A DNA stretch of 64,000 nt from contig JAFWHN010000001.1 of NCBI GenBank assembly GCA_017515205.1, positions 62,001 through 126,000 on the forward strand. The letters run 5' to 3'. Positions within the stretch are counted from its first letter, which is position 1, and each line of letters begins with the position of its first letter. The notes under the pieces were generated by a model that did not search any database, was not told the origin of the DNA, and saw nothing but the letters and a program-made list of their open reading frames with translations. Shown one piece after another: positions 43,874 through 52,638 of the stretch. The translations under genes and the position numbers were made by a program. This DNA comes from Candidatus Saccharimonadota bacterium (GTDB lineage: Bacteria; Patescibacteriota; Saccharimonadia; Saccharimonadales; Saccharimonadaceae).

Positions 43874-45093
43874 GTACAATTCTAGCTTTAGATATTGGTA
43901 CCGAATTTGTGAAAGCTATTTTAGCCAAACCGACCAAAAAAGGCGATCTGGAAATATTAGGCATTGGCAAAGCTCGTCAAGTTGAAGGTAATATGCACGC
44001 TGGGGCCGTGGCGGACATCCCGGCCGTAGTCAATGTTTGCGAAGAAGCCTTAGTTCAAGTAGAAGACCAAGCGGGTGAACGTGCCGATTTGACGGTGGTA
44101 GGAATTGCTGGCGAATTGATTAAAGGTGACACCACGATAGTTAATTATAATCGTAAAAATCCAGATAAGCCTATCACCGAATCCGAAATGCAAGAAATCA
44201 TCAAAAAAGTTCAGCAAAAAGCTGGTGAGTTAGCCAAAAAAGCCGTCGCGCTCGAGACTGGCAACGAAAATGTCGAAGTCCGTTTAATCAATTCAGCGAT
44301 TGTTTCGCTTACGATCGACGGCTATAAAATTAGCAATCCTATTGGTTTTAAGGGTTCCGACGTAGTTATTCAATTCTATACCGCCTTTGCTCCTCTAATT
44401 CACGTGGCTGCGATTGAAAAAGTTTGTGCAGAACTAAACCTCGACCTGCTTACTGTAGCAGTTGAACCATTCGCGGTTTGTCGGGCTTGTTTGGGTGACG
44501 ATTTAGACTCTAACTTTTCTGGCATTGTAATGGATATTGGAGGTGGAACTACTGATATTGCTGTGGTAGATGACGGTGGCGTCGAGGGGACCAAAATGTT
44601 CTCAATTGGCGGACGTAGTTTTACTCATCAAATTGCAGAGTCATTAGGGGTAGATTTTGAAACTGCCGAAAACTACAAGTTAGACTACGATACCACCAAA
44701 CTTGATGACCGCGTCAAAGCCAAAGTCGAAACAGCCATCTCGCGCAATCTCAGCGTTTGGCTGACGGGCGTAGAGGTGGCACTCGAAGAATTTGAAAACA
44801 CTGGGAGCTTACCACGCAATATTCTGCTCTGCGGTGGTGGCGCTAGCTTATCCCTATTGCAAGAAAAACTTGCAATTTCTGATTGGTATGAAGGGTTGCC
44901 ATTCTCACGTCGTCCAGTAATCCATTTGATCGATGTGAATGATTTACCAAATCTAATCTTAGACAGTAACTCTAAACTCGACCATTCCTTTGCTACAGCT
45001 TTAGGTCTACTCCGCGTGGGTGTAGACACCCTTGCTGGAGCACCAGAAGAAAACAAGCTCAAGGCTAAAATCAGTAAACTTCTGCAAAAATAA
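43870..45093 (+). CDS. PilM/FtsA-like actin-fold ATPase
   Basis: 407 residues with the actin-superfamily phosphate-1 motif (LALDIGTEFVKAIL), phosphate-2 (GIVMDIGGGTTDIAVV) and the adenosine motif (NILLCGGGASLSLLQ). An SHS2-like insertion (about 75-165) is as in FtsA and PilM. FtsA tethers FtsZ to the membrane; PilM does the same for type IV pilus components. No C-terminal amphipathic helix of FtsA is obvious, although the end KLKAKISKLLQK is a short basic helix. No ftsZ or pilN lies next to it. Family firm, exact role open. Confidence 0.82.
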   Translation: MSTILALDIGTEFVKAILAKPTKKGDLEILGIGKARQVEGNMHAGAVADIPAVVNVCEEALVQVEDQAGERADLTVVGIAGELIKGDTTIVNYNRKNPDKPITESEMQEIIKKVQQKAGELAKKAVALETGNENVEVRLINSAIVSLTIDGYKISNPIGFKGSDVVIQFYTAFAPLIHVAAIEKVCAELNLDLLTVAVEPFAVCRACLGDDLDSNFSGIVMDIGGGTTDIAVVDDGGVEGTKMFSIGGRSFTHQIAESLGVDFETAENYKLDYDTTKLDDRVKAKVETAISRNLSVWLTGVEVALEEFENTGSLPRNILLCGGGASLSLLQEKLAISDWYEGLPFSRRPVIHLIDVNDLPNLILDSNSKLDHSFATALGLLRVGVDTLAGAPEENKLKAKISKLLQK

Positions 45094-45124
45094 CCCCGTT
45101 GCTCCGTTGTAATTTTTACAACAA

Positions 45125-47011
45125 TTATTCAAGTACAGCTTTAATGCGTCGCACTCCGGCTGAAGACGATTCTTCCTTTTTAATCTTGAAGTGTCCAATT
45201 GCACCAGTGTGTTCAACATGAGGCCCACCACAAACTTCGCGTGAAACCGGATGTTCAAAATCTCCAATAGTATATACTTTCAATTTGTCGGGATATTTAT
45301 CCCAGAACTGACCATGTGCTTTTAAGATATTTTTAGCATATTCTTTATCGTATTCATCAAAAACTACCGGTAAATCTGCTTCAATCCAAGCATTTACTTG
45401 GTCCTCTACCTTTTTCTTTTCTTCATCGGTCATTTTATGATCAAGATTGAAATCAAATCTTAATCTTTCGGCCGTAGTATTAGAGCCTCGTTGAGCAATA
45501 TCAGGAGAAACTAACTTCTGTAAAGCAGCTAACAGCAAATGCGTCGCAGTATGATATTTAATAGTTTGTTCACCGTGATCCTCCAAACCACCTTTGAACA
45601 TGCCTTTCGACGCGGTTTGCGATCTTTCGCGTTGTTCTTTCAAAGCAGCTTCGAATTCTTCACGATAATTATCAGTTAGTTTAATCCCCTCGCGGTAGCA
45701 TTCCTCCACAGACAGCTCCATTGGGAAACCATAAGTATCTTGTAACTTAAACAAATCTTGCCCTGATAACTGAGTTTTTTCAGACTGCCGAGCCATTTTA
45801 TGAAGTTCTTTCAAACCTTTGTTTAAAGTTTTTCTAAAGGCGCTTTCTTCGTGCAACATCACTTCGAGGGCTTTCTCGCGCTGAGTTAAAATCGAATCAG
45901 ATAAATCGACATAGATATCCGAAACTACAGGCACAATCTCGGCCAAGAAATTAGTCGCAATACCCAGGTCTAAAGCACGTAATATGGCTCGTCGGAGTAA
46001 TCTTCGCATTGCATAGCCTTGCGTTTTATTTGAAGGCACTAATCCTTGGGCAGCTAGTAAATATGCACCACGAATATGGTCGGCAATCACTCGCATTTCA
46101 TCAGTATTATTGTCGTATGATTTGCCAGAAATCTCTTCAAGTTTATCGATAATCGGCTTTAAAAGGGAGATCCTAAATATATCGAACGAACCCATCGCAG
46201 CCGCCGCAATTCTCTCTAGCCCACCACCAAAATCCACATTCTTTTGCTTTAGTTCGCTAAACGTACCATCTTTTTCACGCTTATACTGCATAAATACGGA
46301 GTTACCAATTTCCATAAACCTTGCTCCATCTGAAGCTGGATGCGAAAGCCCGTATTTTTCTACATCTTGTTTATCTTCACCAAAATCATAAAACACTTCT
46401 GAATCTGGCCCGCAAGGATCACCGATTGGCGTAGATTCGCAACCACCGCCACGGCTCCACCAGTTTTCGTGATCATCATAGAAGAAAATTCGTTCGCCTG
46501 GCTTAATTCCGCGTTTATCCCCCACTTCAGCTGATCCGATTTCGGCAATTTTTGCTTCTACGCCAGCTGATTCAAAAACCTTTTGCCAAATTTTAGCAGC
46601 TTCCTCGTCCTTTGGAATACCATATTTTTCGCTACCAATAAAACAGGTCACGTAAATCTTGTTAGGATCTAATCCCACAACCTTTGTCAAAAATTCAAAA
46701 AAATGTTGGATTTGCTCTTCTTTAAAATAATCTCCAAGCGACCAGTTTCCTAACATCTCGAATACAGTTGTGTGTCTAGGGTCACCCACATCATCAATAT
46801 CCTGCATCCGAAGTGATGGCTGCACATCCGTTAATCTTTTACCTTCAGGATGAGTTTTACCTAGTAAATACGGCAAAAGTGGCTGCATTCCAGAGCTAGT
46901 GAAAAGTGTAGTTGGGTCGCCTTCCAGAACTAGCGGTGCTGGCGCAATTACCTTATGGCCATTTTTGACTTGAAATTCTAAATATTTTTTTCTGATTTCA
47001 TTTGCGTCCAT
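45125..47011 (-). CDS. alaS: Alanyl-tRNA synthetase without C-Ala domain
   Basis: The start is at MDANEIRKKYLEF (47011), with TATAAT 7 nt upstream. The class II core (GMQPLLPYL, TTVFEMLGNWSLGDYF, GGGLERIAA) and the editing domain (HTATHLLLAAL with HxxxH, REVCGGPHVEHTG with the CxxxH zinc ligands) are complete. The protein stops right after the editing domain (SAGVRRIKAVLE) at 628 residues, against about 875 in E. coli, so the dimerising C-Ala domain is absent. Confidence 0.95.
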   Translation of the reverse strand: MDANEIRKKYLEFQVKNGHKVIAPAPLVLEGDPTTLFTSSGMQPLLPYLLGKTHPEGKRLTDVQPSLRMQDIDDVGDPRHTTVFEMLGNWSLGDYFKEEQIQHFFEFLTKVVGLDPNKIYVTCFIGSEKYGIPKDEEAAKIWQKVFESAGVEAKIAEIGSAEVGDKRGIKPGERIFFYDDHENWWSRGGGCESTPIGDPCGPDSEVFYDFGEDKQDVEKYGLSHPASDGARFMEIGNSVFMQYKREKDGTFSELKQKNVDFGGGLERIAAAAMGSFDIFRISLLKPIIDKLEEISGKSYDNNTDEMRVIADHIRGAYLLAAQGLVPSNKTQGYAMRRLLRRAILRALDLGIATNFLAEIVPVVSDIYVDLSDSILTQREKALEVMLHEESAFRKTLNKGLKELHKMARQSEKTQLSGQDLFKLQDTYGFPMELSVEECYREGIKLTDNYREEFEAALKEQRERSQTASKGMFKGGLEDHGEQTIKYHTATHLLLAALQKLVSPDIAQRGSNTTAERLRFDFNLDHKMTDEEKKKVEDQVNAWIEADLPVVFDEYDKEYAKNILKAHGQFWDKYPDKLKVYTIGDFEHPVSREVCGGPHVEHTGAIGHFKIKKEESSSAGVRRIKAVLE

Positions 47012-47018
47012 ACAGATT

Positions 47019-47024
47019 ATTATA
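47019..47024 (-). promoter_or_regulatory. -10 box of alaS, leaderless type
   Basis: Extended -10 TGTTATAAT, 7 nt before the ATG at 47011. This decides the start against one ten codons upstream. Confidence 0.6.
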
Positions 47025-47093
47025 ACATATTTAGTTGACAATAATATGTTACCGTGCTATTATAATCATAAGTAATATAAAAAAGGAATTTTT

Positions 47094-47297
47094 ATGGCAC
47101 AAGCAAAGAAAAAAACTGCAACCAAAACTGCGAAAAAAGCCGCTCCTTGCAACAAATGTCGCAAAAAGGCTTGTACTCGCACCAACAAATGTAAAGGTAT
47201 CTCTAACCAAGAGCGTATGCACATCTATATCATTACTGCAATGGGTATGATTGCTGGAATCCTTCTCTGTGCAAATGCAGCTATGCTAATTATCTAA
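47094..47297 (+). CDS. Small lysine/cysteine-rich single-pass membrane protein
   Basis: Not recognised. 67 residues: a strongly basic start (KKKTATKTAKKAA), then PCNKCRKKACTRTNKCKG with four cysteines that could bind a metal, then one transmembrane helix (about 42-66). AAGGAA lies 5 nt before the ATG and a terminator follows the stop, so it is an independent real gene. The basic, cysteine-rich end would be cytoplasmic by the positive-inside rule. Confidence 0.7.
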   Translation: MAQAKKKTATKTAKKAAPCNKCRKKACTRTNKCKGISNQERMHIYIITAMGMIAGILLCANAAMLII

Positions 47298-47309
47298 TCA
47301 ATGTTGATT

Positions 47310-47340
47310 AAAAAATCAGCCTCAAAGGCTGATTTTTTAT
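47310..47340. terminator. Bidirectional terminator between the small membrane protein and mnmA
   Basis: TAAAAAATCAGCC, loop TCAAA, GGCTGATTTTTTA; symmetrical A- and T-runs on a 13-bp stem. It overlaps the mnmA stop. Confidence 0.85.
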
Positions 47341-48506
47341 TCTGTAATAATTCCGCCACCAAGACACACCTCGCCATCATATAGTACGGCAGATTGCCCA
47401 GTGGCAGGGCGTTTAATTTCGTTCTCAAAGTGTAAAGTTTTCCCATCAAAAGTAGCTTTAACTAGTGGTGCACGGTGTCGGAGTCGGACTAAAACACTAG
47501 ACTTGATATCTTTTTCTTTAGCAGAATTCAAAGATTTTTGTCTCAAAAAGATGTTCTTCAGTTTTAGCTCTTTCGTCCAAATTGCTTCATGATTGAGATT
47601 TTTTGAAACATATACGACATTTTCTTTAACGTCTTTTTTTACTACATAATAAGGCAAGCCATCATTTTCCACGCCCTTTTCACCGTCTAAATATAGTCCG
47701 TGTCTTTGACCAATAGTATAAAAAACCGCTCCTTCATGATAACCTAGCACCTTTTTTGTTTCAATTTCACGAATTTCTCCTGGTTTAACCTCGATGTACT
47801 CTTTTAGAAAATCTTTCATCCCCACTTCGCCGACAAAACAAACTCCCATCGATTCTTTTTTATAGGCATTATGGAGCCCATTTTTTTCGGCAAGCTTTTT
47901 TACATCTGGTTTTAGCATCTCTCCAATCGGAAAAATTGTATGTCTCAAAGCCTCATCGGAAATACGATAAAGAAAATACGTCTGGTCTTTATTCTCATCC
48001 ACGGCTCGTGCCAGAGCCACAGCCATTTCTCGCCCCTCATCGCTTGCACCTGTCGTCACAGGGCTCGCTTCGCCGTTAGCTCCCGTCGTCGCGAATGGGT
48101 TTGAAATGTCTATAACCCTAGCATAATGTCCAGTTGCGATAAAATCAGCTCCAGCTCGCCTAGCTCTTTCATAAAATAGCTTAAATTTAATTTCTTGATT
48201 ACACATAATATCAGGATTTGGCGTATTTCCCTTTTTAAACTCGTTAAGCATGTATTCTACGACTTTTTGATGATATTCCTTTTCAAAATCCCACACTTCA
48301 AAATCAATACCTAGTTTCACCGCCACTCGCTTGGCATCAGCCAAATCTTCCGCCCACGGACACTTCATGCCAGGTAAATCTTTTGACCAGTTTTTCATAT
48401 AGACGCCAACTACCCGATAGCCCTGCTCCTTTAGAATAAGAGCCGATACGCTTGAATCTACGCCGCCACTCATCCCTACATAAACTACTTTTTTATTGGT
48501 TGCCAT
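47337..48506 (-). CDS. mnmA: tRNA-specific 2-thiouridylase MnmA with an in-frame insertion
   Basis: MnmA thiolates U34 of tRNA-Lys, Glu and Gln. 389 residues with the PP-loop GMSGGVDSSV, catalytic cysteines in NPDIMCNQ and MGVCFVGE, and the C-terminal beta-barrel. Between ATGHYARV and ENKDQTYFLYRI there are about 28 extra residues (135-161, rich in S, T, G and A). They come from a GC-rich inverted repeat related to the elements in uvrB and after rpsG. The first 14 nt overlap the cysteine desulfurase gene, which supplies the sulfur. Confidence 0.94.
   Translation of the reverse strand: MATNKKVVYVGMSGGVDSSVSALILKEQGYRVVGVYMKNWSKDLPGMKCPWAEDLADAKRVAVKLGIDFEVWDFEKEYHQKVVEYMLNEFKKGNTPNPDIMCNQEIKFKLFYERARRAGADFIATGHYARVIDISNPFATTGANGEASPVTTGASDEGREMAVALARAVDENKDQTYFLYRISDEALRHTIFPIGEMLKPDVKKLAEKNGLHNAYKKESMGVCFVGEVGMKDFLKEYIEVKPGEIREIETKKVLGYHEGAVFYTIGQRHGLYLDGEKGVENDGLPYYVVKKDVKENVVYVSKNLNHEAIWTKELKLKNIFLRQKSLNSAKEKDIKSSVLVRLRHRAPLVKATFDGKTLHFENEIKRPATGQSAVLYDGEVCLGGGIITE
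48024..48108 (-). repeat. Degenerate palindromic element copy 3, in frame inside mnmA
   Basis: A region with outer arms CATTTC (48024-48029) and GAAATG (48103-48108). Its central hairpin reads CCTGT, loop GACG, ACAGG on the minus strand (48049-48062). The core has the same 5-bp stem, GNCG loop and bulged pyrimidine as the two clear copies, and CCTGT/ACAGG is a compensated change from CCCGT/ACGGG. The outer arms are mostly eroded, so homology is likely but not certain. Confidence 0.5.
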
Positions 48507-49641
48507 GGCTATTTTTTATCCTTTGGTATTCAGCTTTAACTGTTTCATTAATGATATTCGCAGCCTTTTTAATTTGGCTTTCATCATTGGTTTCACCTAG
48601 AGAAATTCTTAGCGATCCAGCAATTTGCGTATCGGTTAGTCCAATTGCTTTTAACACGTGTGAACGAACTCCTTTGGAGGCGGCGCAAGCTGCTCCTGTC
48701 GCCACATATATTCCTTTTTCCTCCAGTAAGAAAACTAACCTTTCTGCGTCTAAACCGTTAAAACATACTACTATAAAATTATCGAGAGAATGTTTTTTAT
48801 TAATTAACTCATAGTTTTTTAGCTCGTCTAGAAAAACTTTTTTCAAATTGGCATATTTTTTACGATTTCCATTTATATGTTCCTTAGCAATTTCGATTGC
48901 CTTTGCGAAACCAATCACACCCGGTACGTTTTCGGTCCCACTTCTCAGCCCGTTTTCTTGCCCGCCACCAAGTGTTAACGGTTTTAACTTTGCCCCATGT
49001 GAAACATATAAAGCACCCACGCCCTTCGGCCCATAAATTTTTGCTGAATTAATTGTTAAAAGGTCAACACCTAGTCGTGCTACATTAATATCTAACAGAT
49101 TGAGCGCCTGTGAAGCATCCGAATGAAATAACAATTGTCGTTTAATACCACGTTTTAAACGATCCAATTTGATTTCTCGAATTAATCTAGCAACATCTGC
49201 TAAAGGTTGGACTGTGCCAAGTTCATTATTGGCTAAAGCTACGGAAATCATTTCCGTCTCGTCGGTAATTTTATTTCGTAAATCATTCAAATCAATTAAA
49301 CCATTTGGTAAGACCTTAATCGCCGTGCCACCATGTTCTTTAGCTACTACCCGGATTGAGTCATGTTCAGTTCCAAGATATAAAACGGAATTTTTCTTCG
49401 AAGCGGCCGAAAAAGCCAAGTTATTCGCTTCGGTCGCTCCAGCGGTAATCACTAAGTCTGATGCCTTGGCACCAATAGCATGTGCGATAGTAGCTTTAGC
49501 TGCTTCATAGTCCGAGGCAACTTTTTTAGCAGGAAGATACGGTGCCGAAGGATTAAAAAAATCATCAGAAAAATATGGCCTCATTTTTTCAAGCACTCTT
49601 TTATCAACCGGCGTAGCCGCAGCGTGGTCCAAATAAATCAT
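48493..49641 (-). CDS. Cysteine desulfurase (NifS/IscS family)
   Basis: 382 residues. A PLP enzyme that removes sulfur from cysteine. It has LDHAAATPVDKRV at the N-terminus, HSDASQA, the PLP lysine in INSAKIYGPKGVGAL (the usual H before K is A), RSGTENVPG, and the sulfur-accepting cysteine in GAACAASKGVRSH. No IscU, SufU or ThiI is adjacent; the overlap with mnmA shows its main task is tRNA thiolation. The start is leaderless. Confidence 0.92.
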   Translation of the reverse strand: MIYLDHAAATPVDKRVLEKMRPYFSDDFFNPSAPYLPAKKVASDYEAAKATIAHAIGAKASDLVITAGATEANNLAFSAASKKNSVLYLGTEHDSIRVVAKEHGGTAIKVLPNGLIDLNDLRNKITDETEMISVALANNELGTVQPLADVARLIREIKLDRLKRGIKRQLLFHSDASQALNLLDINVARLGVDLLTINSAKIYGPKGVGALYVSHGAKLKPLTLGGGQENGLRSGTENVPGVIGFAKAIEIAKEHINGNRKKYANLKKVFLDELKNYELINKKHSLDNFIVVCFNGLDAERLVFLLEEKGIYVATGAACAASKGVRSHVLKAIGLTDTQIAGSLRISLGETNDESQIKKAANIINETVKAEYQRIKNSHGNQ

Positions 49642-49647
49642 AAAAAT

Positions 49648-49653
49648 ATTATA
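49648..49653 (-). promoter_or_regulatory. -10 box of cysteine desulfurase-mnmA, leaderless type
   Basis: Extended -10 TGTTATAAT followed by 6 nt and the ATG at 49641. Confidence 0.6.
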
Positions 49654-49659
49654 ACATAT

Positions 49660-50049
49660 TTATTGATTTGTCACAAACCTGTGTTCTTCGCCATCTGCCT
49701 TCAAAACAAGTATTCCGCCAGATTGATCAAGTGAGTAATCATACTCGTTTTCCAGTTCGTATAGCCAATCTGTCTCAATTTTCAACTTTCCGTCTTCAAG
49801 TGCCCATTTGAATTCATAATCATTCTCGTGCCCGTTCGTAGTTAAAGTCCCCTTACCGATTTCGGTAAAATCCCAGACGACCTTATCCTCGTCTTCTAAA
49901 GTCCATTTTTCTTGCGCCACCAAATATTCAGCATCGTCCATAGAACTTCCTCTATTGATTCCCAAAACTAAGAAAACAACACCGACAATCAACACAATAA
50001 TGCCAAGTGTGAATGTAATAATCGAAATTATCGTCTTTTTCTTTTCCAT
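49660..50049 (-). CDS. Membrane-anchored lipocalin-like small protein of unknown function
   Basis: 129 residues: an N-terminal transmembrane helix (about 7-32) and a short outside domain of alternating strands (DKVVWDFTEIGKGTLTTNG, YEFKWALEDGKLKIET, YDYSLDQSGGILVLKADG). This pattern resembles small lipocalin-like DUF5640-type proteins found in Gram-positives. TAAAAT lies 6 nt before the ATG (50056-50061), again leaderless. Its 3' end holds the promoter region of the desulfurase gene. Confidence 0.65.
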   Translation of the reverse strand: MEKKKTIISIITFTLGIIVLIVGVVFLVLGINRGSSMDDAEYLVAQEKWTLEDEDKVVWDFTEIGKGTLTTNGHENDYEFKWALEDGKLKIETDWLYELENEYDYSLDQSGGILVLKADGEEHRFVTNQ

Positions 50050-50087
50050 AGCTTCATTTTATCATAAGAATAAAAAAACGCCAAAAA

Positions 50088-50828
50088 CTAAATTTTGAAT
50101 AACTTTTCAGTATTTTTAGTTGTAGCCTTTTCAACGGTTTTATAATCAAGATCTAGTTTTTGACTTAGCCACTCAGCAATTTCAAAAATATGACTAGGTT
50201 CATTTTTTTCACCTCGCACTTGCTTTGGTGCCAAAAAAGGCGCATCAGTCTCGAGCATAATTCGTTCAAGCGGAGGCATTGGCAAAGTTGAATAAGTCGC
50301 CAAACCATTTACACCCACATAAAAATCAGTCTCATCTAAAATTTGCCTTAAAACTTTTTTACTGCCAGTGAAAGAATGCACCACCCCACGTGCCTTAGGA
50401 AAGTTTGCCACTATCGGAAAGAAATCTTGAAAAGCACCGCGGATGTGAAACGATAATGGCAAGTTGTTATCAATTGCCAGCTGTAGCATCTGCTCGAAAA
50501 GCTTAATCTGCGCTTCCCGATCATATTCATCATAGTGATAATCCAGCCCGACTTCACCAATCGCGATAGGTGACTCGTCCCAAAGAGAGTTGCTTCCTAG
50601 TTGCTCATCCCTTGCGAATTCGGGATGTATACCATACGTCCAATACACGTTTTTATGTTTTTTTGCAAATTCTGCTGCGGCCAGTGAATCTTCGTGTGAC
50701 GTACCGATACAGACAATTTTACCTATTCCTTTTTCGTGTGCACGTTTTAGGCACTCTTCTGCCTGTTTGGCGCTATAAAATTCCCTGTCGTGCAAATGAC
50801 AATGTGAATCAATTAACACGATTTTCAC
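50088..50828 (-). CDS. tatD: TatD-family metal-dependent hydrolase
   Basis: 246 residues with DSHCHLHD (metal ligands), GIHPEFA, IGEVGLDYHYD, PLSFHIRGA, GVVHSFTGS and LETDAPFLAPKQVRGEKNEP, all typical of TatD deoxyribonucleases. It is slightly short, with the GIGGxxT strand reduced to VGVNGLATY. The first 20 nt overlap the end of typA, so it is probably translated by coupling. Confidence 0.92.
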   Translation of the reverse strand: MKIVLIDSHCHLHDREFYSAKQAEECLKRAHEKGIGKIVCIGTSHEDSLAAAEFAKKHKNVYWTYGIHPEFARDEQLGSNSLWDESPIAIGEVGLDYHYDEYDREAQIKLFEQMLQLAIDNNLPLSFHIRGAFQDFFPIVANFPKARGVVHSFTGSKKVLRQILDETDFYVGVNGLATYSTLPMPPLERIMLETDAPFLAPKQVRGEKNEPSHIFEIAEWLSQKLDLDYKTVEKATTKNTEKLFKI

Positions 50829-52638
50829 GCTTTCTTTTAATTGGATCGAGCTGACGTTTACGTAATCTCAAAGATTTTGGTGTGACTTCCAGTAATTCAT
50901 CGTCTAACAAGAAATCCAAGCACTGCTCTAATGACAGTTGTGTATATGGCGTCAGCTGAATTGCCCCATCTGAAGCGTGCGTTCGCATGTTAGTTAATTG
51001 TTTTTCGCGACAAACATTAATATCTAAATCCGTCTTTTTATTAGAAAGTCCCACAATCATTCCCTGGTAAACGTCTACTTGCGGCGGAATATATAAAACC
51101 CCTCGTGCCTGTGCGCCGTCTAATGCATAAGCCGTTGAAACTCCCGCTTCCGAAGCAACTAGGGCTCCGTTCCGCTCCGGTTTGTAGCGCCCTTCTACTT
51201 GTCGATAGCCAGATGGAATGCTCGACATAATCGCTGTGCCTCTAGTCTCTGTCAATAAATTATTACGAAGACCAATCAAAGCCGCCGTAGAAATCTCATA
51301 GACAAACCTAGTAGTGCCAGTTGTGGTGATTTCTTGAGATTTTAGTTCTGCCTTTCGAACACCTAGTTCTTGGCTGACAGCGCCTACGAATTCTGGCGCT
51401 ACTTCTACAGTCAGCTCTTCCATTGGCTCGCACTTTTTGCCATCAATTTCTTGGTAGACTACTTCTGGGCGTCCAGCTTCTAGCTCATAGCCTTCACGCC
51501 TCATTGTTTCAATTAGGACCGAAAGATGCAGTTCACCACGGCCAGAAACTTTATAGCCTAAGCCACTCGGTTGTAATCTTAGAGCGATATTCGTTTCGAG
51601 CTCTTTTTCTAACCTTTCTGCAATTTGCCGTGAAGTCGTAAAATCGCCTTCACGACCTTTTAACGGTGAGGTATTTGGCCCGATATAAATTGAAAGTGTT
51701 GGTGCTTCGAGGGAAATTCCTGGCAAAGCTTCAGGGTTGTCACCAGTTGCAATTGTATCGCCAATACTAGCTTCTGCCACACCCGTAATTGCCACAATAT
51801 CACCAGCAATTGCTTCAGTCACTTCTTCTTTATTCAAGCCACGATAGGAAAAAATCTGATCAACTTTTGAATTGATGCTCTCTACTTTATCTCCAGAAGG
51901 TTTTAATATCTTTACGCCCTGTCCTTTTTTTAGCTTTCCTTTAAAAATTTTGCCAATACAATATTTACCAAGATAGCTATCACCAGCTAGCGCTGCGACT
52001 AGGAGCTGAGCATCTGCACTGTCCGATTCAACTTCTGGTGCCGGAATATCATTAATGATGGATTCAAAGACTACATGTAAATCATCGTCAAGCTCGGTAG
52101 TCTTGCCAGCACGCCCTTCACGCGCAATTGCATAATAAATCGGATAAAAAAGTTGTGATTCGTCAGTTGCAAGCTCCAGAAAAAGACTTTCGATTTCGCT
52201 TTTGACTTCTTCGATACGTGCCGCTGGTTTATCTATTTTATTTATGATTACCACTGGGCGTAAATTGAGCTCTAAAGCTTTTTGTAGTACAAATTTGGTC
52301 TGCGGCATAGGACCTTCCTGAGCGTCTACAATCAAAAGTACACCATCCGCCATATTAAGAGTACGTTCTACTTCACCACTAAAATCAGCATGTCCAGGCG
52401 TATCAATAATATTGATTTTATAACCATTATAATAGACACAAGTTTGTTTAGCAGTAATTGTAATGCCACGTTCGTGTTCCTGGTCCATTGAATCCATAAT
52501 CAAGGTCTGAGACATTTCGGCTTGATTATCGCGAAAAGTATGCGATTGCTTCAAAAGACCGTCCACCAAAGTGGTTTTTCCATGGTCTACGTGAGCGATA
52601 ATCGCCACGTTCCGAATTTTATCTTTGCTCAGAGTCAT
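50809..52638 (-). CDS. typA: Translational GTPase TypA/BipA
   Basis: 609 residues with IAHVDHGKTTLVDGLL, RGITITAKQT, DTPGHADFSGEVER and NKIDKPAAR in the G domain, then EF-G-like domains and the BipA-specific C-terminus (YKPERNGALVASEAGVSTAYAL). It is a ribosome-binding GTPase used for assembly and stress. The start is leaderless (TATAAT 7 nt upstream, 52646-52651), and that promoter lies inside the 3' end of the upstream surface-protein gene, whose last 20 nt overlap typA. Confidence 0.96.
   Translation of the reverse strand: MTLSKDKIRNVAIIAHVDHGKTTLVDGLLKQSHTFRDNQAEMSQTLIMDSMDQEHERGITITAKQTCVYYNGYKINIIDTPGHADFSGEVERTLNMADGVLLIVDAQEGPMPQTKFVLQKALELNLRPVVIINKIDKPAARIEEVKSEIESLFLELATDESQLFYPIYYAIAREGRAGKTTELDDDLHVVFESIINDIPAPEVESDSADAQLLVAALAGDSYLGKYCIGKIFKGKLKKGQGVKILKPSGDKVESINSKVDQIFSYRGLNKEEVTEAIAGDIVAITGVAEASIGDTIATGDNPEALPGISLEAPTLSIYIGPNTSPLKGREGDFTTSRQIAERLEKELETNIALRLQPSGLGYKVSGRGELHLSVLIETMRREGYELEAGRPEVVYQEIDGKKCEPMEELTVEVAPEFVGAVSQELGVRKAELKSQEITTTGTTRFVYEISTAALIGLRNNLLTETRGTAIMSSIPSGYRQVEGRYKPERNGALVASEAGVSTAYALDGAQARGVLYIPPQVDVYQGMIVGLSNKKTDLDINVCREKQLTNMRTHASDGAIQLTPYTQLSLEQCLDFLLDDELLEVTPKSLRLRKRQLDPIKRKRENRVN

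Noticed and set aside
52505-52520. CATTTCGG in typA as another copy of the repeat
   Set aside because: Only this short block matches; no central hairpin, no flanking arms, and typA has no extra residues there.
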